The notes under the pieces were generated by a model, which did not search any database, had not been told where the DNA came from, and saw only the letters and a list, made by a program, of their open reading frames with translations. DNA of 64,000 nt from Lachnospiraceae bacterium (GTDB lineage: Bacteria; Bacillota; Clostridia; Lachnospirales; Lachnospiraceae). The stretch is taken from NCBI GenBank assembly GCA_017387565.1, contig JAFOEY010000037.1, forward strand, positions 62,001 through 126,000, written 5' to 3'. Positions 57,766-64,000 of this stretch are shown here, piece by piece. Position 1 is the stretch's first letter, and each line of letters starts with the position of its first letter. Position numbers and translations under genes: made by a program.

Positions 57766-57933
57766 AACAGATTTCCGATACACGGTAAAGATACTTTTCA
57801 GGATGCTATTTCAAAATGTGTATGAATAAAAATATTTTATCATATTTCAATATTCCATACAATCTTTCCCACAGATTCGTTTGGTAACATCCCGCAGATT
57901 CGTTTGGTAACTCTTTTACATATTTGCGTTCCC

Positions 57934-57996
57934 AATATATATCTTTGCCCACTGGCTTTTACGTGGTTTTATGCTTATCTTAGTGGCATAAGCGTG
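57934..57996 (+). repeat. R1 half copy
   Basis: CCAATATATATCTTTGCCC, GGCTTTTACGTGG and TCTTAGTGGCATAAGCG follow the R1 arm at 271-340 and 3883-3960 with about 80% identity. Confidence 0.7.
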
Positions 57997-58016
57997 CAGA
58001 AGAAATGACAAAAAAA

Positions 58017-58054
58017 TAGCGGAAACCGTATTATCTCAAATTCAGTCTCCGCTA
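58017..58054 (-). terminator. Terminator after the 22-residue peptide gene
   Basis: TAGCGGAGAC / GTTTCCGCTA stem and T7 on the minus strand, 26 bases after its stop. Confidence 0.8.
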
Positions 58055-58080
58055 CTTTTTTAATTCTTTCCATATTCTTT

Positions 58081-58149
58081 TCATTTTGCTTCACGATGTG
58101 CAAACTCACCATAGTAAGCACTTAAAAATTCTGTAATTGCTTTAATCAT
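58081..58149 (-). CDS. Putative 22-residue peptide
   Basis: ATG at 58149 follows GAGAGGAGGCGC by six bases, a strong site. The peptide (MIKAITEFLSAYYGEFAHRE, then AK) is an amphipathic helix with a basic end. It has its own terminator and a possible promoter (TTTACT-17-TACTAT, about 58259-58287), so a separate small transcript is likely. It faces away from the LysR gene. Function unknown. Confidence 0.6.
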   Translation of the reverse strand: MIKAITEFLSAYYGEFAHREAK

Positions 58150-58300
58150 ATGAGTGCGCCTCCTCTCTTCTATGCTCGTATTGTCTCTTTTGTCTCAACA
58201 ACTTGCTTTTACTTGCCGTTTTTTCTTTTTATTTTCTTTGTTTTCCTTTGTTGAGTTTATAGTACCATGACTTTATATTATAGTAAAATACATATATCAG

Positions 58301-58330
58301 TTGTACTACTATACCTTTTAGGTATATAAT
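58301..58330 (+). promoter_or_regulatory. LysR gene promoter with T-N11-A operator
   Basis: TTGTAC and TATAAT with 18-base spacing on the plus strand; the palindrome TATACC-TTTTA-GGTATA (58310-58326) overlaps the spacer and -10, a LysR-type site suited to autorepression and to control of the divergent peptide gene. Confidence 0.65.
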
Positions 58331-58398
58331 GTATAGAGTTGTTATCATCTGATGTAAATGATGTCTAGTCTAAAGATATTTTTTTACAGGAGGCCACC

Positions 58399-59286
58399 AT
58401 GGAATTAAGACATATTCATTATTTTCTGGTACTTGCAGAAGAAAAAAGTTTTACAAAAGCTGCACAGAGGCTGTTGATTGCCCAGCCGCCTTTAAGCCGC
58501 CAGATCAAAGATTTGGAAGAAGAACTGGGCGTTGAACTGTTTCACAGAAGTTCAAAAGGTGTAACACTGACGGAGGCCGGTCAGAAATTCCGTCAATATG
58601 CACTACAGATTGAGCATTTATCCAAACAGTCCATTGAAGTGGTACGAGAAATGGACAAGGGATTGCAGGGTACGCTTTATCTGGCATCCGTAGAAGGACG
58701 TGCTCCGCATCTGATTTCCGAATGGATTGCCGGCTTTCATCGTTTGTACCCACATGTCGAGTTTAATTTATGGAACGGCAATTCCGATGACGTATTACAA
58801 AGACTGCAAAACGGTTTGTGTGACCTTGCCGTCATTGTGGGCCCTTACAATCCCGAAAATCTGGAAGGACAATTAATTTTTGATGAGCCATGGGTAGCAA
58901 TGATTCCTGTGCCACATCCGCTTGCAAAAGAACCGGGGGATTCCATCGCTTTAGAAAAACTTGCTCCTTATGAGCTGATTATTCCGTCACGTCATTCCCG
59001 GTTACAGGAAATAACCGACTGGTTTTCCATGAAAAATGTGAAACCCAAAATCATTTGCCGCATGGCGCATGTACTCAATGCCTATGAACTTACCGAACAA
59101 AACGTTGGCATCGCTATCTATCCGGCCGCTGCCGCTATTTATGCCGACAGTCAGAAAGTTATTACCAAAAAACTAATCGATCCGTCTGTAACCGCCAGCT
59201 ATTATCTGACACAAAGGAAAGAAAAAAAACTCTCCCTTGTTGCGGAAGAGTTTTGGAAATATGTTGTACAAAATATAGACGCGTGA
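58399..59286 (+). CDS. LysR-family transcriptional regulator
   Basis: 295 residues, full length; start after ACAGGAGGCCACC. Helix-turn-helix at 1-60 (RHIHYFLVLAEEKSFTKAAQ, SRQIKDLEEELG) and an effector domain to the end. RLLIAQPPLSRQIKDLE resembles CbbR/CatR-type members; the ligand is unknown. Confidence 0.93.
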   Translation: MELRHIHYFLVLAEEKSFTKAAQRLLIAQPPLSRQIKDLEEELGVELFHRSSKGVTLTEAGQKFRQYALQIEHLSKQSIEVVREMDKGLQGTLYLASVEGRAPHLISEWIAGFHRLYPHVEFNLWNGNSDDVLQRLQNGLCDLAVIVGPYNPENLEGQLIFDEPWVAMIPVPHPLAKEPGDSIALEKLAPYELIIPSRHSRLQEITDWFSMKNVKPKIICRMAHVLNAYELTEQNVGIAIYPAAAAIYADSQKVITKKLIDPSVTASYYLTQRKEKKLSLVAEEFWKYVVQNIDA

Positions 59287-59309
59287 TTCATGAATTGTTT
59301 TATACACGC

Positions 59310-59960
59310 TTATTTCATATATAAACCACTCAATTTCATATTTTCATCAAAACTAATCGTATAAGTAATGATGATGTTTTCATAGGAAACCTGTGCCTGA
59401 CAGGTAGCAAAGTGCTTTCCACTCTGGGCAACTTCTGTCATGTAAACATTTCCCAGGCTGATGCGTTTTCCAAAGCCACCTTCGCAAATCTGGGTTTTTA
59501 CTTCATCCATTTTTTCCTTTGTAAAGATAACGGCGAGACTATCTGTTGACATCTGTTTCAAACCTTCGTAATCCTCTGCATCCAGATAATCAATCGTTTG
59601 CATCAAAGCATTCTGAACAGTTGTTTCATCAAAGATTTCACTTTCGGAAATCTCATTTGTTTTCGGAATCATCATGAAAAACAAAAAGCAAATCACAAGG
59701 ATGACTAATACGACAATACCTAATATTTTCAGATTTTTTTCCTTTTTCCATTGCTTTTTGTCTTCTGTAGAAAGACTTTCATTAAATCCATCCGCAATTT
59801 CACGAATAGATTCCATCGAAGAAATAATATTCTCCAGCGATTCTTGATTGTCCATGCGTTCCTGTATTTCAGACAATAGCTGTCTGGAAATATCTTTCTT
59901 CTTGTTTTTTCCGCATGTTATTAGTTTTAATATTTGCTTTACATACTTTTCAGGTGTCAT
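59310..59960 (-). CDS. Membrane protein with HAAS-like head and DUF3887-like tail
   Basis: 216 residues from 59960 (GGAGGAAGAAA). Residues 1-75 are a helical bundle like those beside PadR regulators (MTPEKYVKQILKLITCGKNK); one membrane helix at about 83-105; then an outside domain (TTVQNALMQTIDYLDAEDYE, LAVIFTKEKMDE) like DUF3887. ATGA overlap with the PadR stop, so it is co-translated and probably the PadR target or sensor. Confidence 0.8.
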   Translation of the reverse strand: MTPEKYVKQILKLITCGKNKKKDISRQLLSEIQERMDNQESLENIISSMESIREIADGFNESLSTEDKKQWKKEKNLKILGIVVLVILVICFLFFMMIPKTNEISESEIFDETTVQNALMQTIDYLDAEDYEGLKQMSTDSLAVIFTKEKMDEVKTQICEGGFGKRISLGNVYMTEVAQSGKHFATCQAQVSYENIIITYTISFDENMKLSGLYMK

Positions 59961-60298
59961 TTTTCTTCCTCCATAATCATTGTTATTCCTTTTGCAATTT
60001 TCTTCCAAACTGCATCAATCTCTGTCAATGCTTCTGTTCCTTTTTCGGTAATCCGGTAATACTTTCTCGATACCTGTCTGCCTTCCGGCTCGCTCCATTC
60101 TCCAAGAATGAGTCCGTCATCTTCCAGCCGATACAGGATAGGATATAAAGTTCCGTCCCGTAATTGAAAGGTATCCTCACTTTTTTCTCGTAGCTCCTGG
60201 ATAATCTGATAACCATATTTTTGTTCTTTGCAAAGAAGCTTCAGCACCAGCATATCCAAAACGCCTTTTTTCATTTGCTTTTCATACTTATCATTCAT
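59957..60298 (-). CDS. PadR-family transcriptional regulator
   Basis: 113 residues from 60298 (GGAGACCAAT). Winged helix: KKGVLDMLVLKLLCKEQKYGY, LRDGTLYPILYRLEDDGLI, SRKYYRITEKG. Short (subfamily 2) type. Probably represses its own operon through the palindrome at 60398-60422. An R2-like scrap (60326-60350, CATGATACCTACGGATTGC) lies in its leader. Confidence 0.94.
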   Translation of the reverse strand: MNDKYEKQMKKGVLDMLVLKLLCKEQKYGYQIIQELREKSEDTFQLRDGTLYPILYRLEDDGLILGEWSEPEGRQVSRKYYRITEKGTEALTEIDAVWKKIAKGITMIMEEEK

Positions 60299-60397
60299 AT
60301 TGGTCTCCATTCTGCCGCTTATACCCATGATACCTACGGATTGCAGCACACCTTACTCATCCCTGCTATCATAATATGAACCGCACTTGGTTATTAT

Positions 60398-60422
60398 ATA
60401 TACTTTGTAATACAAAGTATAT
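60398..60422 (-). promoter_or_regulatory. PadR operator, 25-bp perfect palindrome
   Basis: ATATACTTTGTA-A-TACAAAGTATAT. TACTTTGTA-TACAAAGTA sites are typical of PadR operons in Clostridia. It is 100 bases before the PadR start codon. Confidence 0.8.
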
Positions 60423-60480
60423 GGTTATATGAAAGAATTGTCAAGATAGAAATAAAAAAATGTATCGTTTAAAAATAAAA

Positions 60481-60526
60481 AAGAATACATAGCCAATAAT
60501 ATCCTTACTACTTGCTATGTATTCTT
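60481..60526 (-). terminator. Terminator of the sortase gene
   Basis: AAGAATACATAGC / GCTATGTATTCTT, 13 perfect pairs, 20-base loop, T-run on the minus strand. Confidence 0.85.
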
Positions 60527-60568
60527 CTATTAATGAAATTCCGCTATTAAAATGCGATTCCGAATATG

Positions 60569-61525
60569 CTATTTCACACGCTTTCCGACAACTACAAATC
60601 TTCCGTCCTCGACCTGGTAAGAACAGCAGGACAACGTAATAAACTCGTCCCCAAGCTGTGCGCTAACACCGGTATCATACAAAGACATCTTCTTGATATT
60701 CTCGTACCAGTCATCAAATTCTTCCTGCGTATCAGCCTGAAAGAACTTGTAATATTTGAATACCATGTCACTTTCGTAATAGACCTGTGAATAAAAAACA
60801 GAGATCAGCTCATATTCCCGTTCTTCATACAGACTGTCAAAGTGGATGATGTTATGTTGCTTTCCGTATTCTTCATCCTCATATAACGTCAGCTTTCCAA
60901 ACATTTCCCCGGACTTCATGGTATGTCCGTGTATAATCAGGTTGGTTGACGGAGCGGTCCCATTTGCATAACCGCACGCTTTTGTGCCGGTTCCGGCTAC
61001 CGAGTCCGTATCCAAAATCAGACAGCCGTTCTTATTGGGTTTCTTGTAAAAATCCAAATCCAGATAATAGCATTCGTCCTCCATGGTCTGCATGACAGGA
61101 TAATCAATCAAGGTATCTTCAATACTAAGCCATCCTATCATATCCGAATTGGTTTCATATAAAGACTGATACTTTGGTAAGATTTCCGGTGCTTGGCTGC
61201 TTTGTGTTCCTGTCTCTGCAGTCTCAAATATATCTGCAAAAACAAGAGCTGCTCCTGCTTGCGGAAAACCTTGTGCATCAAACTGCATTTCATACTGTAC
61301 GGATATCTCCGCTTCTTCCCGCATGTTTTGCAGTTCCTTGCTGGTCTTCTTTGCCTTTGCATTCTGCCACAGAGAATAGATTCCGGTTCCTACCATTCCT
61401 ATGACAGAAATAACAAACACCACAAGAAAGAAAAGCCGCAACGGAAACTGTCGTCTCCGTGCTTTCGTACGCCTTATCGGTTGTCCCAAAGCTGTATTTT
61501 TCCTATAACGATTATTTCTTTTCAT
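60569..61525 (-). CDS. Class B sortase
   Basis: 318 residues. Basic head, one membrane helix (FFLVVFVISVIGMVGTGIYS), then the extracellular sortase barrel. Catalytic His in IIHGHTMKSG, Cys in TLSCCS and Arg in GRFVVVGKR. WLSIEDTLIDYPVMQ is typical of class B. Anchors surface proteins or pilus subunits; no substrate with a sorting signal is in the window. Confidence 0.94.
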   Translation of the reverse strand: MKRNNRYRKNTALGQPIRRTKARRRQFPLRLFFLVVFVISVIGMVGTGIYSLWQNAKAKKTSKELQNMREEAEISVQYEMQFDAQGFPQAGAALVFADIFETAETGTQSSQAPEILPKYQSLYETNSDMIGWLSIEDTLIDYPVMQTMEDECYYLDLDFYKKPNKNGCLILDTDSVAGTGTKACGYANGTAPSTNLIIHGHTMKSGEMFGKLTLYEDEEYGKQHNIIHFDSLYEEREYELISVFYSQVYYESDMVFKYYKFFQADTQEEFDDWYENIKKMSLYDTGVSAQLGDEFITLSCCSYQVEDGRFVVVGKRVK

Positions 61526-61643
61526 TTTTTATCGATCCTTGATTTTTCAATTATTTTTATCTTGTTAAATGTCTTCCGCCTTTTTTCTAAAGAACTAATA
61601 TATTAGCCCATTTCGTAATTATGAACAAAATCTGGCTAATATG

Positions 61644-62171
61644 TTATCCCAATTTCTTTTTATAAATAAACTCCACCAGATAATATCCAACCACACCGGC
61701 AACAACGCCGACTATCACGCCTCCGAGAATATCCGTAGGAAAATGTACATACAGATACAATCTTGAAAAAGCAATTAATACAGCAAGCACGAGAGCAATT
61801 TTCCAAAGAATTTTCTCTTTTGCCAGAAACAATGCCGTCACGGCAGTAAACGAAACTGCCGTATGCCCGGAAGGAAATGAAAATTCTTTGGGTTGATTAA
61901 TCAATAACTGTATAGAAGAATTGATGGTATAAGGCCTGGTTCTTGCAACGGCATTTTTGATAACTCCATTGCATAAAATCAGATCCACCAAAAGTGCTGC
62001 TGTCAAGATCCAGCCACACTTTCTGGTCTTTTTATTGATTAACAGAGCAATTGTCAAAAGAATCCAAAATATTCCGCCGTTTCCCAACACAGTAATAGCC
62101 GGCCAGATAAAATCCCCAATCGGGGTCCGCAAAGTCTGTATGAAATCCAATACTGCAAATTCCCAACTCAT
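61644..62171 (-). CDS. PAP2-family membrane phosphatase
   Basis: 175 residues, five to six membrane helices. Motifs KNAVARTRP, PSGHTAVS and SRLYLYVHFPTD make up the acid-phosphatase site. Likely acts on undecaprenyl pyrophosphate or phosphatidylglycerol phosphate. The inverted repeat at about 61598-61642 (AATATATTAGCC / GGCTAATATGTT) probably ends it. Confidence 0.9.
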   Translation of the reverse strand: MSWEFAVLDFIQTLRTPIGDFIWPAITVLGNGGIFWILLTIALLINKKTRKCGWILTAALLVDLILCNGVIKNAVARTRPYTINSSIQLLINQPKEFSFPSGHTAVSFTAVTALFLAKEKILWKIALVLAVLIAFSRLYLYVHFPTDILGGVIVGVVAGVVGYYLVEFIYKKKLG

Positions 62172-62407
62172 ATTTTCTCATAGGAACTAACTGCTCAAAA
62201 GCTCGGTTGGTTCTTCCCTTTCTTAAATTATCTCATCCTTTTGTCAAGCAAAGCAAATACATCCTGAGATTTAACAATATACCATATCATAAACCTTTTT
62301 AAACAAACTATCTATACAATATATCAAAAAACTAGTTGTTCTTACAATGCTTCAGGAACACAATTTTAAAAAGGAAATAGAATAATAGAAAAGACCTGGA
62401 GCGATTT

Positions 62408-62836
62408 ATGAAAATCGGTAATCATACAGTTTCGAAAGATTACGGTCCTGCTCCTTATGTAACAAATGTTGCCATGGCAGGCATAAAAAATACCAACTTC
62501 AGAACAACCATATGGACCGGAGAACATATGCAGATGACCCTGATGGCAATTCCACCTTGCGGAGAAGTCGGTCTTGAACTACATCCGGACACGGATCAAT
62601 TTATCCGGATTGAACAGGGAAAAGCATTGGTCAAAATGGGAGAATGTAAAGATGATTTGAATTTTTTGCAGAATGCCGGATGCGGGGACGCGATATTTAT
62701 TCCTGCGGGATCATGGCACAACATTATCAACACAGAAAGAGCCCCCTTAAAACTTTCTGTCATCTATGCACCGCCCCACCACCCAAAAGGCACCATCCAT
62801 CTCACTAAGGCAGAGGCCGATAAAGTAACCTATTAA
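62408..62836 (+). CDS. Cupin-domain protein
   Basis: 142 residues. Two cupin motifs: GLELHPDTDQFIRIEQGKA and AGSWHNIIN (His metal ligands). Small conserved Clostridial cupin; possibly sugar or small-metabolite binding. CTGGAG site before ATG. The gap 62172-62407 upstream shows nothing clear. Confidence 0.88.
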   Translation: MKIGNHTVSKDYGPAPYVTNVAMAGIKNTNFRTTIWTGEHMQMTLMAIPPCGEVGLELHPDTDQFIRIEQGKALVKMGECKDDLNFLQNAGCGDAIFIPAGSWHNIINTERAPLKLSVIYAPPHHPKGTIHLTKAEADKVTY

Positions 62837-62845
62837 TAAAAATTA

Positions 62846-62872
62846 CCCCATCCTTTATAAAATTGGATGGGG
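62846..62872. terminator. Bidirectional terminator between cupin and ptsI
   Basis: CCCCATCC / GGATGGGG stem with A- and T-rich flanks on both sides, between two convergent genes. Confidence 0.85.
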
Positions 62873-62888
62873 CTTTTATTTGAAAATC

Positions 62889-64000
62889 TTATTCTGTTTC
62901 ACGGATAGCTTTTCTTACCGAAAGCACTGCACCGGGAGCAACCGACAATTCATCGATTCCCATTTTTATAAAAGTCGCTGTCATTTGCGTGTCAGCGCCA
63001 AGCTCTCCGCAAATTCCAACCCAAATTCCGGCTTTATGCCCGTTTTCGATAACCATCTGTATCAGGTGAAACAGCGCCGGATGATATGGATCGAAAAATT
63101 CATCCAGCTTGTCATTCCCCCTGTCAATAGCAAGGGTATACTGGGAAAGATCATTGGTCCCGATACTGAAGAAATCAACCATCTGTGCCAGTTTGTCAGA
63201 GATGATTGCGGCAGCAGGTGTCTCAATCATAATGCCTTCTTCTACTTTGCCAATCGGAAATCCTTCAGCAATTAGTTCATCCCTCACTGACCGGGATATT
63301 TCTTTTATCTTTATTACTTCTTCTTCCGAAATAATCATGGGATACATGATGGAAAGATTTCCATAGGCACTGGCACGGTAGATTGCCCGTAGTTGTGTTT
63401 TGAAAATCTCCGGGCGTGACAGGCAGATACGGATGGCACGGCATCCCAATGCCGGATTATCCTCTTTATCCAGATGGAAATAATCAACCTGTTTATCCGC
63501 GCCGATATCCATCGTACGGATAATGACTTTTTTGCCGTCCATGGATTCCACAACTTTTTTATATGCTTCAAACTGTTCATCCTCTGTCGGATAATCTGTT
63601 TTGTCCAGAAAGAGAAACTCCGAGCGGAAAAGTCCAATTCCATCGGCATCGTTTTGAAATACCGAATCCAAATCTTCCGGTTTTCCGATATTGGCATAAA
63701 GCCTGATTTTCCTGCCGGATTTCGTTATATTTTCTTTTCCTTTTAATTCCATAAGCAAAGACTTACTTTCATCATCCGCCTGTTTTTTGCTACGGTAAGT
63801 CTTTAGTACCTCTTCGTCAGGATCGACAATCAGCTTTCCTTCGTATCCGTCCACCACACACAGATGTCCCGAATCACCGGCATCAAATTCCACGCCTACT
63901 AAAGCCGGAATTTCCATGGTTCTGGCTAAAATAGCCGTATGTGATCCGGCAGAACCGTACCGGATCACAAAAGACAATATGTTTTCTTTATCCATCTGTA
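62889..64000 (-). CDS. ptsI: PTS enzyme I (phosphoenolpyruvate-protein phosphotransferase), 5' part outside
   Basis: C-terminal 370 residues of the first PTS enzyme, which passes phosphate from PEP to HPr; the start lies beyond the window. Active-site His in GSAGSHTAILAR, PEP-domain motifs GIGLFRSEFLF, RTMDIGADKQ, NPALGCRAIR, SIGTNDLSQYT, and the Cys loop GICGELGAD. AGS precedes the His loop in place of the common GGRTS. Ends at a shared terminator. Confidence 0.95.
   Translation of the reverse strand, partial: QMDKENILSFVIRYGSAGSHTAILARTMEIPALVGVEFDAGDSGHLCVVDGYEGKLIVDPDEEVLKTYRSKKQADDESKSLLMELKGKENITKSGRKIRLYANIGKPEDLDSVFQNDADGIGLFRSEFLFLDKTDYPTEDEQFEAYKKVVESMDGKKVIIRTMDIGADKQVDYFHLDKEDNPALGCRAIRICLSRPEIFKTQLRAIYRASAYGNLSIMYPMIISEEEVIKIKEISRSVRDELIAEGFPIGKVEEGIMIETPAAAIISDKLAQMVDFFSIGTNDLSQYTLAIDRGNDKLDEFFDPYHPALFHLIQMVIENGHKAGIWVGICGELGADTQMTATFIKMGIDELSVAPGAVLSVRKAIRETE

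Overview
The window looks like a chromosomal segment of a low-GC Clostridia, most likely a member of the Lachnospiraceae. The grounds are protein style and gene order: a complete S10-spc-alpha ribosomal super-operon with a KOW-domain protein between map and infA, a zinc-type S14, an L17 with a long internal insertion, the ecfA1-ecfA2-ecfT-truA-rplM-rpsI block, a 4Fe-4S aldo/keto reductase and a class B sortase. I cannot name the genus. I saw no rRNA, tRNA or CRISPR. Most genes, including all ribosomal ones, are on the minus strand, so replication probably runs from high to low coordinates here.

Layout. 0-8 kb: a secreted NlpC/P60 hydrolase behind a WalR-like box, an SDR reductase, a DHH phosphoesterase, a two-enzyme (GH3 + GH25) wall hydrolase, a CcrM/HinfI-like adenine methyltransferase and a pilin-like gene broken by one amber codon. 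8-11 kb: a DUF3883 nuclease-like protein and a GH13 amylase. 11.2-14.7 kb: an AT-rich accessory island next to the 3' end of rpsI. It holds an HTH/DUF3990 (ADP-ribosyltransferase-like) gene overlapping a partner gene, an integrase lacking its N-terminus, a small DNA-binding protein, and several palindromes and direct repeats. 14.8-19.3 kb: rpsI, rplM (strong promoter and structured leader), truA and the ECF energising module. 19.4-23 kb: an M15 peptidase, coaX, an ECF substrate-binding protein next to coaX (probably pantothenate) and a collapsed Rpn-type gene. 23-40 kb: the ribosomal super-operon, with hairpin-rich gaps and an S10 promoter built into the preceding terminator. 40-48 kb: putP, repeat-rich membrane proteins, an RlmI-like methyltransferase and a GntR-controlled ABC exporter. 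48-51.5 kb: two large palindromes that share one core, an LCP wall-polymer ligase and a Bax1-like protein. 51.6-64 kb: a very unusual LacI-type sensor/EAL/beta-solenoid protein, AKR, cation antiporter, a 22-residue peptide gene facing a LysR regulator, a PadR pair, sortase B, PAP2, cupin and the 3' part of ptsI.

The most striking feature is intergenic: at least five kinds of structured repeat. They include 155-bp elements with terminal ATGATACC/GGTATCAT, a 234-bp palindrome with perfect 35-bp arms, and two neighbouring palindromes of about 226 bp whose arms differ completely while a 68-bp core is conserved. The strongest protein novelty is the 1157-residue sensor/EAL/beta-solenoid fusion.
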